This document shows, in pieces, positions 18,101-28,000 of a stretch of 64,000 nt of DNA; position 1 is the first letter of the stretch; the number at the start of each line of letters is the position of its first letter. The position numbers and the translations under genes were made by a program. The DNA is taken from NCBI RefSeq assembly GCF_900188245.1, contig NZ_FZOK01000001.1:186001-250000 (forward strand), written 5' to 3'. Source of the DNA: Belliella buryatensis (GTDB lineage Bacteria > Bacteroidota > Bacteroidia > Cytophagales > Cyclobacteriaceae). The notes beneath the pieces were generated by a model that was given only the letters and a program-made list of their open reading frames with translations, searched no databases and was not told the origin of the DNA.

Positions 18101-19779
18101 CAGTCAATGGAGACCTTAATATTTCTGGTAATATCATTTCTCCTGTGGTTTTAGGCTCAGGAAGGGTAAATGGTGGAACTTTGAAAATCAATTACTTAAA
18201 CACTTTTTATACAATTGATGGAAATTTGGTATTTGATACCAATGAAATCTCCTTCAGAGAACTTTCCCTCAAAGATATCAATGGCAACATTGCCAACATG
18301 CGTGGAGGAGTAACTCATGATGGCTTCAAAGACTTTATCTTGGATATCACTTCAAATATGGAGAATTTTCAAGTACTCAACACCACATCACGAGATAATG
18401 ATCTTTTTTATGGTACTGCTTACGCTACAGGTCGTTTAGATATTTTTGGGGCTGCAAATAATCTGGATATCAATGCCCGAGCTACTTCTCAAGCCAACAC
18501 CAGAATTTTCATTCCTTTTGGTTCAAGTAATGTCCAGGCACAAGAAGACTTCATCAATATCATCAATGTCAGAGACACTACCAGGGTAGTTGATCTTCAA
18601 AATGAAGTAGAAAGAATTGCTATCAACAATGTCCGAATGAATTTCGCTCTGGATGTGACCCCAGATGCATATGTAGAAATCCAAATCGACCCAAGAACTG
18701 GTGAAAATATCCAAGGTAGAGGAAGAGGTGTGCTCAATCTAAATATCGATACCCAGGGAAACTTTTCGATGACTGGGAATTATGAAATCACAGAAGCCAA
18801 GTACAATTTCTCTCTTTATAACATCATCAGAAGAGAATTTGTAGTACAACCTGGAGGGCGTATTTCTTGGTTTGGGGATCCATATGAAGGAGTGATGGAT
18901 TTACGTGCCACCTATCAAGAGTCTGTGTCTCTTCAGAATCTACAAACAGGAACCACACAAGGAAGTGACCTCGAAGATCCTCAAATGCGCAGAAGATGGC
19001 CCCTTAAGGTGATCATGGATTTGAAAGGGAATATTCTCAGTCCAGAAATTGATTTTGATTTTGATTTTTCAGAGTATCCAGAGGGAAATATTCAGACTTA
19101 TATATCTGCTTTCAGGAATAGAATTGCAAATGACGAGCAGGAAAAGAACCGACAGGTATTTTCAGTGATCATGATGCGCTCATTTTCTCCGGAAGGTCAA
19201 TTCAGTGGTGTAAGTAACATTGCTAGCTCTAACCTTAGTCAGCTATTATCTTCTCAATTGAACAGTTTTATCGCCCAAGTAGACCAAAATCTAGAAGTAG
19301 ACATTGACTTGGCTAGTCTTGACCAAAGTGCCTTGGAAACTTTCCAATTACGTGTTGCTTACACCTTCTTGGATGGTAGATTAAGGGTCACTAGGGATGG
19401 AGGTTTTACAGATTTGCAAGGAAATGCTGACATCAATAGCATTGCGGGAGATTGGCAAGCAGAATATCTGATCACCCAAGATGGTCGATACAGGTTGAGA
19501 ATTTATAATAGAAACAACTTCAATACCTTTACCTCACTCTCGCTTTCTAGAAACGTAGCGACTTATGGGATATCAGTTTCTCAAAATTTAGCCTTCAATT
19601 CTTTCAAAGAACTTGTAGATAGATTGACTAGAAAAAATAAAGAAAAGCTGAGAATCAATGATACTGATGATTTCCTAAGGTATCAATTTGAAGATCAGGA
19701 AAACTGGAAACCTATCCCCTTGGATAATTTAGAAAGAAAAGTCAGTCCCTTGGACTATCAAATGAAGCTAGAGGATTAA
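15184..19779 (+). CDS. TamB-like translocation/assembly module protein (DUF490)
   Basis: A giant protein of about 1530 residues with one N-terminal signal anchor (hydrophobic stretch LFLILGIILLAGAL) after a Lys-rich start, a very long repetitive beta-rich periplasmic part with many Asn/Asp/Ile alternations, and a C-terminal TamB/DUF490 domain (strands such as GRGVLNLNIDTQGNFSMTG and the segment with VQPGGRISWFGDP). TamB-like proteins bridge inner and outer membrane and are linked to lipid transport and outer-membrane protein assembly. Start is uncertain: the frame is open to ATG 15124, which would overlap tsaD head to head by 46 bases; TTG 15184 gives a cleaner Lys-rich anchor. No tamA-like gene adjoins it. 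Confidence 0.85.
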   Translation: MEKKSKVTEKILKAFKLLFRFMLFLILGIILLAGALQIPSVQTKFTGFLTTYITKKTGFETSISRVNIRWWDAVSLDDVLIYDTQDSLMINLQEVFIDFSIKGLLDRENPSLDQIKLINGNVRLLSHPSEEALNISIFFDRINNLLPSSDKPTTKPKFSISNIFFEETSLDVINYKGTPVTSGFDYNQLRFRDLLADADDFYTYAGEVGFKTNFLRGIEVTSGIVIQQLKTKFTYSPSSMEFDELFLRSNRTEIKDYLKFTYESTSALSNFNQEVQIFASLDESTLDIQDLKYFTDQIPDFQDRITLSGDINGTVDQLTSDQLLIRFGQRSALFGKFNIKGLPDVANTFFEMSLVNSILNSNDLTPYLSQEAQREINKFRDIRFDTDFSGYLTNFTANGNFRTGIGQMIGRLNYRFANNQPTYNGRVELRNIDLGILLEDKENFQKVTLTGQIKGTGLTLETALVQVDADIKKLGINGYDYTNIVSNATFGRDLFRGQLEVNDPNLKANFDGVLDLRDNKDSIRLNVQIDTAYLMDLKIMDRDLFVSGKVNMDTQGITLDDIEGIARFSDVNLSYEGRNLTIDNFFFQSLFTDNSRLISLNSDLLVAGISGTFEVQKLIDDVSLLSRQYWAILTNSPLPTSVQKQLDFEPYNIDINLNLIDINPIINIIEPKASISKNTIVEGAFYQTPSNTIFNFFSSIDSIYYNGGFLFDTNLDFNTSKLSDSGEVLASFYIFSKTQELANRLTFNNMAMEAIWDENKIELTYKQDQLSSDSYINLSSEVRIFPDHTSIVMDPSELKVLDKIWQFDLNNQIYIADKVIQFDNIKLTNENQFLALNGNISPEPDQILGLEIHEVNLDFFNTLSLKSYEGTANGVFSFGNFYDILAVNGNLNISDLYINNFLIGDIEAATYIEDDKINLELGNIREGKKVININGYLSNTEDNEIELKAQLRDANISVLEPFLDEYLTQMGGTVNGDLNISGNIISPVVLGSGRVNGGTLKINYLNTFYTIDGNLVFDTNEISFRELSLKDINGNIANMRGGVTHDGFKDFILDITSNMENFQVLNTTSRDNDLFYGTAYATGRLDIFGAANNLDINARATSQANTRIFIPFGSSNVQAQEDFINIINVRDTTRVVDLQNEVERIAINNVRMNFALDVTPDAYVEIQIDPRTGENIQGRGRGVLNLNIDTQGNFSMTGNYEITEAKYNFSLYNIIRREFVVQPGGRISWFGDPYEGVMDLRATYQESVSLQNLQTGTTQGSDLEDPQMRRRWPLKVIMDLKGNILSPEIDFDFDFSEYPEGNIQTYISAFRNRIANDEQEKNRQVFSVIMMRSFSPEGQFSGVSNIASSNLSQLLSSQLNSFIAQVDQNLEVDIDLASLDQSALETFQLRVAYTFLDGRLRVTRDGGFTDLQGNADINSIAGDWQAEYLITQDGRYRLRIYNRNNFNTFTSLSLSRNVATYGISVSQNLAFNSFKELVDRLTRKNKEKLRINDTDDFLRYQFEDQENWKPIPLDNLERKVSPLDYQMKLED

Positions 19780-19844
19780 ATTAAAGGGACACTTCTAAAC
19801 ATTTTTATATTTCAAGTATTAAAGAACTGTTAGCAATTATAACT

Positions 19845-21146
19845 ATGGAAAAAATTAGCATATTTTGGTTCAGAAGAGATTTGAGGTTAGAGGACAATAC
19901 AGGGTTATATTATGCCTTTGAGCAGGAAAGTAATGTCTTGCCACTGTTTATTTTTGACCAAAACATTTTAGATGATTTGGCAGACAAATCAGATGCGAGG
20001 GTAGAATTTATACATACTCAAATCAGCAGAATTTCAAAAGAACTACAAGATTTCGAAAGTAGTATTTTGGTAAAATACGGGAAACCAAAAGAGGTTTTTG
20101 AGGAGCTAATGGACAATTATGAAATCCAAAATGTCTACACGAATAGAGATTACGAGCCTTATGCTTTGGAAAGAGATGGAGCCATCAAAAGGCTTCTGAA
20201 AGAAAAAGGAATTCAGTTCTTAGACTTCAAAGATCAGGTAATATTTGAAAAAGAAGAGATCGTCAATGGTAGTGGGGAGTTTTACAAAGTGTTCACTCCA
20301 TACAGTCGAGTTTGGTTGGACAAATTCAAAAAATCAAATATCCAACTGCTATCAATAGATGGCAGAAAGAGAAATTTCTTCAAAACCAAGCCTCTACCAA
20401 TCCCTAGCCTTGAAGACATGGGATTCCAGCAAACTTCAATTGCGATTCCTCCACTAGAAATTGATAAGCCCCTTATCTCCAAATATGATAAAGTGAGAAA
20501 TTTCCCATCCATCAATGGGACATCAAGACTTGGAATTCATTTAAGATTTGGGACCATCAGCATCCGTAAACTTGCCCTTGAAGCGGCGCAGCTAAATGAA
20601 ACTTACCTGAATGAATTAATTTGGAGAGAATTCTACATGATGATTCTATTTCATAATCCACAAGTTGTAGATAAAGCTTTCAAACCTCAGTATGATGCCA
20701 TACCTTGGAGAAATTCCGAAGAGGATTTTAACAAATGGTGTGAAGGTAAAACCGGCTATCCTATTGTAGATGCAGGTATGCGGGAATTGAATGCAACTGG
20801 ATACATGCATAATCGCGTCAGAATGATTGTTGCAAGCTTCTTGACCAAGCACCTTTTGATAAATTGGAGATGGGGTGAAGCATATTTCGCTAAGAAACTA
20901 TTGGATTTTGAACTATCTTCGAACAATGGAGGCTGGCAATGGGCTGCTGGTACTGGAACTGATGCACAGCCTTATTTTAGGGTTTTCAATCCAGAATCTC
21001 AAACAGAAAAGTTTGACAAAGAACTGAAATACATCAAGAAATGGGTACCAGAGTATGGTACATTAGCCTATCCAAAACCCATGATAGATCATAAATTTGC
21101 TCGAGAAAGAGCCATAGAAACATACAAAACATCATTGAATTCATGA
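19845..21146 (+). CDS. Deoxyribodipyrimidine photolyase (cryptochrome/photolyase family)
   Basis: This 433-residue protein has the N-terminal antenna domain (IFWFRRDLRLEDNTGL, a hallmark start) and the helical FAD-binding domain: NELIWREFYM, GKTGYPIVDAGMREL, GYMHNRVRM, the LLINWRWGE segment and NNGGWQWAAGTGTDAQPYFR near residue 360. It repairs UV-induced cyclobutane pyrimidine dimers with blue light. The pattern is of the class I CPD photolyase type; a cryptochrome role cannot be excluded. Its stop overlaps the start of the DUF2027-Smr gene (ATGA), forming a three-gene operon. Confidence 0.93.
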   Translation: MEKISIFWFRRDLRLEDNTGLYYAFEQESNVLPLFIFDQNILDDLADKSDARVEFIHTQISRISKELQDFESSILVKYGKPKEVFEELMDNYEIQNVYTNRDYEPYALERDGAIKRLLKEKGIQFLDFKDQVIFEKEEIVNGSGEFYKVFTPYSRVWLDKFKKSNIQLLSIDGRKRNFFKTKPLPIPSLEDMGFQQTSIAIPPLEIDKPLISKYDKVRNFPSINGTSRLGIHLRFGTISIRKLALEAAQLNETYLNELIWREFYMMILFHNPQVVDKAFKPQYDAIPWRNSEEDFNKWCEGKTGYPIVDAGMRELNATGYMHNRVRMIVASFLTKHLLINWRWGEAYFAKKLLDFELSSNNGGWQWAAGTGTDAQPYFRVFNPESQTEKFDKELKYIKKWVPEYGTLAYPKPMIDHKFARERAIETYKTSLNS

Positions 21147-22096
21147 ATATAGGAGATAGGGTCAGGTTGCTACATGGCAATGAAGAAGGAGTAATTACAA
21201 AAATTTCAAATGGAGGCAGAATAGAAATCGAAATAGAAGATGGATTTCGAATTCCAGCGATGAAGAACGAGGTAGTGGTCATTTCTACCTCTGAGCGTGA
21301 ATACTTCGGTGATGGTGTCAAAGTAGAAGAAACCAAGACCTTCGACCCTAAAAGCTCCAAAGAAAACAGTGCTGAAGGTGTCTTTCTAGCCTACATCCCT
21401 ATCAATGACAAAGACCACAGTATATATCTTGTCAATCAAAGCTCCAGAGCATATTTGATGATGGTATCCGAAGTGTTTGGAGACAATAGCCGCACATTAG
21501 TAGCTGGAGAATTGCTAGCCCAAGGAAATAAGAAAATAGGAGAAAAATCAATCGCTGATTTTGAGGATTGGCCTACGCTATTGTGTCAGTTTTTTCCGAT
21601 ACATACAAAAATCGAAAAAACACAACCTTCTTTTGAGCGAAGAATCAAATTCAAGGCCACTACTTTTTTCAAAAGTAAAAGCAAAGTCCCAATTCTAGAT
21701 AAGAACGGATACTTATTTAAGCTGACTGAAAACACAAAGGAAATCGATGTCAAAGAGCTCAATGAAGAATTGAAGTCGATTTCTCAAACAGCAGCAGTTA
21801 CCAAATTTCCAAAACCTGACAAAAACATAGATCTTCATATTGAGAAGCTTACAAAAGACTATCCTTTCATGAGTAATGCAGAAATGCTAAAACTTCAGCT
21901 CGAAACTTTCGAAAGGAATCTCAATTACGCCATCGCACATGGTATGGATCAGATTACCTTTATCCATGGCATAGGGAATGGTGTGCTGAGAAAAGAAATT
22001 CACAAGCACCTCAGTCAATTGAAAAATATTAAGTATTTTCAAGATGAACAAAAGAGCCCATTTGGCTATGGCGCCACATTGGTCAGAATATCATAA
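21143..22096 (+). CDS. DUF2027 and Smr domain protein
   Basis: This 317-residue soluble protein has an N-terminal SH3-like segment (IGDRVRLLHGNEEGVI, about 1-50) as in DUF2027/MutS2-associated proteins, a central beta-rich domain and a C-terminal Smr domain (DLHIEKL near 236, a HGMDQITFIHGIGNGVLR block and GYGATLVRI at the end). Smr domains bind or cut branched nucleic acids or act in ribosome rescue. The protein is common in Bacteroidota with no firm role. It overlaps the photolyase gene by four bases and precedes an unrecognised gene by three, so a nucleic-acid damage context is plausible. Confidence 0.85.
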   Translation: MNIGDRVRLLHGNEEGVITKISNGGRIEIEIEDGFRIPAMKNEVVVISTSEREYFGDGVKVEETKTFDPKSSKENSAEGVFLAYIPINDKDHSIYLVNQSSRAYLMMVSEVFGDNSRTLVAGELLAQGNKKIGEKSIADFEDWPTLLCQFFPIHTKIEKTQPSFERRIKFKATTFFKSKSKVPILDKNGYLFKLTENTKEIDVKELNEELKSISQTAAVTKFPKPDKNIDLHIEKLTKDYPFMSNAEMLKLQLETFERNLNYAIAHGMDQITFIHGIGNGVLRKEIHKHLSQLKNIKYFQDEQKSPFGYGATLVRIS

Positions 22097-22099
22097 GAA

Positions 22100-22933
22100 A
22101 TGAAAGGAAAAGTTTCACCCATCTTCAGTCTATACTCCAGACAATTTGACGAAGGAAAAAATGCATTTCTTAACCTCGGTAGGCAATACAAAGGTAAAAA
22201 AGCCATTGAGTTGGAGCAGAAACTCCTTTTCATTGAGATTTTTATTGAGCTACTTGGCAGAGTTCATTTCGAAACACCCAATTTGAAATTTAAACTATTT
22301 GGCCCTTTCAAAGAACTATTTAAAGGTCTAAAAAAGACAAAACATATCAAATACATTCAAACTCAATTGGACTTCGTGAAGGCTAAAAATGGCTTAACTT
22401 ACAATAGCTATGAGAAATACCTGCTTGATGAAAAGAAAAAACTCTACAATGAAATCTATGAATTGGTAGTTGGAACATCTCTCGAAACATGGAGTCAGCT
22501 CTATGATCAGGTGAGAAAATACTGTGTAGATCTCAAGCCTTTGATGATCAATACAGCTACTACCCAGATCATCAATGAAGAATTGGAATATTTTAATTTA
22601 GACAACAAGTCAAAATTAGACTTCAAGGCTTTAAAAGATATATATGAGGGTTTGAGGGTCATCATAGTCATGGAAAACATTCGAATCGAATCTGGATTCA
22701 ATCCAATTTTTATAGCGGATGTACATCAAAAAATGGCAGAATTACAGCAATCTCTCCTGTATTGGTACCAAAATCACCTCTTGATGCAGCATCTTATTTT
22801 TTATTTTGGAGACAAAGAAGATATATCAAAAAAATACCGTGATCTACACAGTTTTCTTAAGTCCAACAAAAAATCACTGACAAGCAAAGTAGAATCACAA
22901 TGTAAGTATCTTTTTGATAGAATTTTGGATTGA
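22100..22933 (+). CDS. Unrecognised helical protein, third gene of photolyase operon
   Basis: I do not recognise this 277-residue protein with certainty. It has no signal peptide, is strongly predicted helical, and is rich in Lys, Glu, Leu and Tyr. The segments around residues 60-90 and 195-240 (with H and K/R heptads such as DVHQKMAELQ) are faintly reminiscent of CHAD domains, which bind polyphosphate, but the characteristic histidine/arginine signature is not convincing. It starts three bases after the Smr gene and ends before a strong terminator, so it is co-expressed with photolyase and the Smr protein. Confidence 0.6.
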   Translation: MKGKVSPIFSLYSRQFDEGKNAFLNLGRQYKGKKAIELEQKLLFIEIFIELLGRVHFETPNLKFKLFGPFKELFKGLKKTKHIKYIQTQLDFVKAKNGLTYNSYEKYLLDEKKKLYNEIYELVVGTSLETWSQLYDQVRKYCVDLKPLMINTATTQIINEELEYFNLDNKSKLDFKALKDIYEGLRVIIVMENIRIESGFNPIFIADVHQKMAELQQSLLYWYQNHLLMQHLIFYFGDKEDISKKYRDLHSFLKSNKKSLTSKVESQCKYLFDRILD

Positions 22934-23005
22934 GGAATAGCCCATTTGAAAATTGAAAGACTGGATGCATTTTTAGAAATTATCATCAGATTACCAGATG
23001 ATTTT

Positions 23006-23044
23006 ACACATAAAAAGCCCTCACAAGTAGGGCTTTTTATGTGT
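23006..23044. terminator. Strong bidirectional terminator
   Basis: A 16-bp perfect stem (ACACATAAAAAGCCCT with AGGGCTTTTTATGTGT) with a 7-base loop lies between the convergent photolyase operon and the PLP enzyme gene. Confidence 0.9.
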
Positions 23045-23061
23045 AAAGTTTGAGGATGGAC

Positions 23062-24207
23062 TCAGACCAATTCCAAAGCCTTTTTTAAATCCTCTTTTAA
23101 GTCTTCGGCGTCTTCAATTCCTACACTCAACCTGATCAATGAATCTACCAAGCCAACTTTTTCTCTTTCCTCCTTTGGAATACTTGCATGGGTCATTGTC
23201 GCTGGGTGGCCACAGAGCGACTCTACACCTCCAAGAGACTCTGCTAGAGCGAAGTAGTGAAGATTTTCTAACACTTTGGTGGCATCTTCTATTTTGTTTC
23301 CTACAAGGGTAAAAGATATCATCCCACCATAATCCCTCATTTGCTTCTTGGCTATATCGTGATTAGGATGGTCTTCAAAACCAGGCCAGTAGACTTTCTC
23401 TATTTTTGGATGATTTTTGAGAAATGCAGCGATTGTCTTCCCATTTTGACAATGTCTCTCCATTCTCAAGTGCAAAGTTTTGATCCCTCTCAAGACTAAG
23501 AAGCAATCTTGAGGTCCAGGAGTAGCACCACAAGCATTTTGAATGAAGGCTAATTTTTCGGCCAATTGATCATCATTGACTATAATCGCTCCCATCACCA
23601 CGTCCGAATGGCCTCCAAGATATTTGGTTACAGAATGCATCACCAGATCCGCACCCAGATCAAGAGGATTCTGAAGAAATGGCGTTGCGAAAGTATTGTC
23701 TACGCCCAATAAGATGCTATGCTTTTTAGCTACTTCAGCGATAGCAGCAATATCGATGATGTTCATCATCGGATTGGTCGGCGTTTCTGCCCAGATCAAT
23801 TTTGTTCTTTCATTGATATAGCTCTCAAGCGTGGCTGGGTTCTCCATGGATACAAAATGGAATTTAATGCCATATCTTTCGAAAACCTTAGTAAAAATTC
23901 TATAAGACCCTCCATACAGGTCATTGGTGCTGATCACTTCATCGCCCGGGTTGAGCAATTTGATAATGGCATCTATGGCTCCAAGGCCAGAAGAAAAGCA
24001 CAGGCCGTGTTTCCCGTTTTCTAATGCGGCTAAGTTGTTTTGTAGGGCTGTTCGCGTTGGATTATGCGTTCGAGAATATTCATAGCCTTGATGATCTCCA
24101 GGCGATCGCTGCACATAAGTGGATGTTTGAAAAATCGGAGTCATGATGGCTCCTGTAGAAGGATCTGGCTCTACGCCAGCGTGGATTGCTTTAGTTCCAA
24201 ATTTCAT
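23062..24207 (-). CDS. Cystathionine gamma-synthase/lyase family PLP enzyme
   Basis: This 381-residue enzyme belongs to the trans-sulfuration (Cys/Met metabolism) PLP family. The N-terminal GTKAIHAG and PIFQTSTYV, the YSRTHNPT phosphate-binding block, the ETPTNPMM segment, VDNTFATP and the PLP lysine Lys195 in [11 protein letters not shown] are visible. ESLGGVESL and HPATMTH near the C-terminus are also typical. Members act as cystathionine gamma-synthase, beta/gamma-lyase or methionine gamma-lyase, and sequence alone does not separate them; cystathionine gamma-synthase/lyase is the best guess. It is a single gene. Confidence 0.9.
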   Translation of the reverse strand: MKFGTKAIHAGVEPDPSTGAIMTPIFQTSTYVQRSPGDHQGYEYSRTHNPTRTALQNNLAALENGKHGLCFSSGLGAIDAIIKLLNPGDEVISTNDLYGGSYRIFTKVFERYGIKFHFVSMENPATLESYINERTKLIWAETPTNPMMNIIDIAAIAEVAKKHSILLGVDNTFATPFLQNPLDLGADLVMHSVTKYLGGHSDVVMGAIIVNDDQLAEKLAFIQNACGATPGPQDCFLVLRGIKTLHLRMERHCQNGKTIAAFLKNHPKIEKVYWPGFEDHPNHDIAKKQMRDYGGMISFTLVGNKIEDATKVLENLHYFALAESLGGVESLCGHPATMTHASIPKEEREKVGLVDSLIRLSVGIEDAEDLKEDLKKALELV

Positions 24208-24380
24208 GGTGATTGGTTTAATGAAATAAATTTAGGTCCATAATCTGATCCCTATCCTAAAGAAAGGGCTACAATTACTAACAAGTCAGCATCAGAACAA
24301 TTCCAAATTTTATGGAAAATTTCCATTTTGGGATGCTGAATCGACTTATTTGCTTTCTTTTGCAATGAATTTGGCCAAAG

Positions 24381-25079
24381 ATGACAAAAAAGGCAGGTAT
24401 TTTCAAGAGATTAAAAGATTTCGGAAAGAATAATACAAGGGTGGCATTAGCTGTACTTTGGGTAAGTATTGCACCTTCAGTATTTAGCTTAATTTTGATC
24501 CCAACCATCGTCAGCAAATCAGCTAACCCTTATGATCTAAATATTTCAACATTCCCTGAAAGCTTGATTTTTGTTATCGTAGGCACATTGATGATGGGAT
24601 TAGCCTTGACGCCAACTACCCTTTTTGCTATTCTTTCTGGCTTTATATTCGGATGGCAGACATTTCCATTACTTATCCTAAGCTATACCTTTGCTACACT
24701 TTTAGGTTATGGATGGGGCAAGCGATTGGGAGGAGATTCCCTTGCTGATCTTTTAGCAAAATATCCAAAAGCCGATGCCTTAATTGAAAGAAAAAAAGAT
24801 AGCATCGGAGCTTTGATCTTATTTGTAAGGATCAGCCCTGTGATTCCTTTCGCTTTATCCAACTTGTTATTTGCCTTGATGAAAACAGGCTGGAAAAAGT
24901 TGGTGATATGGGGCACCATAGGCATGCTACCTAGGACTACGCTAGCATTTTTCTCAGGTACTTTGGCTTTTGATATTTACAGCGCTATAGGACAAGAAAG
25001 TATCAGTGGCAAAGGGTGGATATTCCTTGGCTTACTTTTGTTAAGTATTTGGGGGATTTGGAGGTTTTTCAGAAAATAG
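24381..25079 (+). CDS. VTT-domain (TVP38/TMEM64, DedA-like) membrane protein
   Basis: This 232-residue protein has about five or six membrane segments. The conserved FVRISPVIPFALSN loop and GMLPRT block are the signature of VTT/SNARE-associated Golgi proteins, which include the DedA superfamily implicated in phospholipid scrambling. The N-terminus is Lys-rich and cytoplasmic. The gene ends one base before the stop of the convergent porU2-like gene, leaving no spacer for a terminator. Confidence 0.85.
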   Translation: MTKKAGIFKRLKDFGKNNTRVALAVLWVSIAPSVFSLILIPTIVSKSANPYDLNISTFPESLIFVIVGTLMMGLALTPTTLFAILSGFIFGWQTFPLLILSYTFATLLGYGWGKRLGGDSLADLLAKYPKADALIERKKDSIGALILFVRISPVIPFALSNLLFALMKTGWKKLVIWGTIGMLPRTTLAFFSGTLAFDIYSAIGQESISGKGWIFLGLLLLSIWGIWRFFRK

Positions 25080-25080
25080 A

Positions 25081-28000
25081 TCAACGCAATAGATACATCT
25101 TTCCATAGCCTTGCTTGAAGGCTTTATCACCGGCGGTGGCTCTCGGCTCTACAAATTGACCATCTTTTCTTACCAATACTCTATAGATGTACACTCCATT
25201 AGCCAGCTGATCACCAAATTCATCCCTACCATCCCAAGCAAAATCAGAGATGTTGTTTCCAATGCGAATTGGGCCAAGCTCATCCTGAAGAATTTCTCTG
25301 ACCACTCTACCGGTGACTGTCATGATCTGAATTTTGATCTGATCAGGTACTTCTGCCCCAGTCACAGTGAATACGAATCTGGTACTTGTACTGAATGGGT
25401 TGGGATAAGGGTAGAAATTGGTAATGGTGGATTCATTGACTACTTCGAAATTCACCTCGTAAGGTTTGTCAACACCCAATTCTTCCGTCACCACTCTGAA
25501 AGTATACATGCCATCCTCCAATGGTCCTGGAAGCATCTCTATCCTGAAGCTGCTATTTTCACTAGCTGGAGACCAGCCAACTTTTGGATTAGAGAAGTTC
25601 ACCCGCTCAAATTGACATCCTTCACATTGACGCTTCAAAAAGAGTTCTATCCCTATTGTATCTCGTTTCAACAGCAGTGTCCTTTCATTCTTGAGCATGG
25701 TATTGATCAGTACATTTGGGGAGACAATATCTCCATCCATGATATAAGTCCCATCAAAACTCACATCCAAAATAGCATTGGTATTGTCTGGAATGACATT
25801 GAAGTAATCGACCAAATCAATCAGGTTATTCCTGTAAGTTTGCTCCAAAATGATACGTGGATTGACAAAAACCTCCAAGCCTACATTACCACCTCTACCA
25901 GCTGATTCAAAGTCTATACTGAATTCATGGCTGTCCCCTGCTTTGACTGCTGGAATCTTAAAATCAAATCGCTCTACTTTTCGCTTGGTAGTATTGTTAA
26001 AAGCATATTGTACTACGATCGAATCCAGGTAGTCATATTTCGAGACATTGATAAATTCAAAATTCAAGGTTGTATTCTCACCCTCTTGGAGTGTCATTTT
26101 AGGGTCTTTTCCTTTGTAAATCAATACTCCCTCAGGAACTCCTGTATAATTAACCTGCCACCTGCTCAGTTGAGCTGGGGCGGTAGAGAGCTCGTCATTC
26201 ATCGAATAGCGCAACCTCAAGTAAGGGAATTGTTCTGGACTGACAAAACCCAAATCTATCTCACCATCACGGACATTATGGAAGAGTACAGTTTCTTCTC
26301 CATTGTCTCTAATACCGATCACATCAAAGATGGTCAACTCCTCATCAATCCAATCTCTGGTCTTGACTTCATTGAAGAAACGTTTCCATTCAGAAGATGG
26401 GCCGATTCTTGGTGTAATGATACTCCCTGATGTAAAATACCCTGTCACATCTGATTCAAACTCAATAATCTGCTGACTTGGCTCCACTTCAATGTTCCTT
26501 TTCCCAACGATTTCTATGGCCTCACCTGGTTTCATACCCTTTCTTCCATGAAGGATATAAGGCTCACCATTTTTCATATTACGCAGTAGGGCTTCATTCG
26601 CCCCTACTTCTTTGAGTTTTTCAAAGACAAAATCCTGCCACTGCTCAAAGTTCACATTTCCAACAGAGAAAATCGTCACATAATCGCCTTCCGCCAAACC
26701 ATCAATATAGTCAATCAATATCCGCTGATTAGGGTCTGCAAGCCAAGCGTTTCTGATACTCTGAATTACCTGTGGAACTCTCCCACAGCTTCTTCCATCT
26801 AAAATGTCAAATCCAGGTATCGGAATCACAAGGTATGGTGTCAATGATCTCTGCTCGAAAGCCACAAGGCCTAAGGATCCATTTGGACACAGTCTGCTAT
26901 TGGCATTAAGCACATTATCTATGATCTGTGGTACACCATCTAGGTAAAACTGCGTATTTCTAAATGTCAAACTATCGGCCTCTACACCAAAAGTAAACAC
27001 ACCGAAACTCAATTTGGTATCCGTGTATTTCCATTCTTTCTTGGTATTGTCGACCTCAAGATTGTTCAAGTTATTGCTTTCTAATTGAGGCATGGCTCGT
27101 TGCGTCCATCCTTCAGGTCCATCTTGTATATAAGAGAAGCTAGAATTCACCCATTCGTCACTTTCTCCTTGTCTCGGATTGAGAAACTTAGATCTCCAAT
27201 AGAAAGTCATGGAATCCTTTGCTGCAATATTTTCAAATAAGTCAATATTCCACCTAGAAATATTCGAAGTGGTCACTCTGCGTTCCCTTCTCCTTGCAGA
27301 AGTAAAATCTGCTGCGGTATCCATTTGAATGATCAAGGTACGGTCTTCCACAGATTTCCCAGGAATCTGCGTGATCAATTCGATATTACGTTCATTGACG
27401 ATGCCAAAATTGAAAGGGAGTAGATTAAGCGTACCACTCAATGGGATAAATTGTGAAGAGGTGATGCTATTATTAGCAAATGTCAATTCTTCCACATCTC
27501 TACTCCTATTGACCTCTATGGTAAATAGATTATCCCCAAATGCAGGGATGCCTGTATTAGGAATAGTGAAATTAATCGTATCTCTTCTACTGATGGGAGC
27601 GAGCATTCTTGACGGGTATGTGATATTCGTACCATCAGGCAAGCGCCTACTTACCCTGAAATCTATGGAATCAAAATCTACCCTTCCCAAGTTTCTAACT
27701 ACAACAGATAGTTGTAATGAATCAGCAAGTGCATTGAAAGGTTCGTTATCAAAGCTACTCAAACTTACTTCTTCTACATTCAATGAGTAATCAGGTCTAT
27801 TGGCTGGAAACATTCTAATAGCTGGATCTCCTAACATGACTAATTGCTCTGCGTGAGCTCTATTCACTTCTGATGTCCCATATCGGAGATAAAAAAGCTT
27901 TTCCGTTTCTCGCCTAATCGTCCCTATGGGTTGATAGATCATTGAGGAATCCGCAAAAGCTTTTGCATAAAAAGATTCACTGTAACGTCTCAAGTAAATA

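Noticed and set aside
22100-22933. Assignment of the third photolyase-operon gene as a CHAD protein
   Set aside because: Helical layout fits loosely, but the conserved His/Arg/Lys signature is not clear.
25111-25905. A 264-codon plus-strand open frame opposite the porU2-like gene
   Set aside because: It lies fully antisense to a well-supported sortase gene, has no recognisable domain and no start context; it is a shadow frame.
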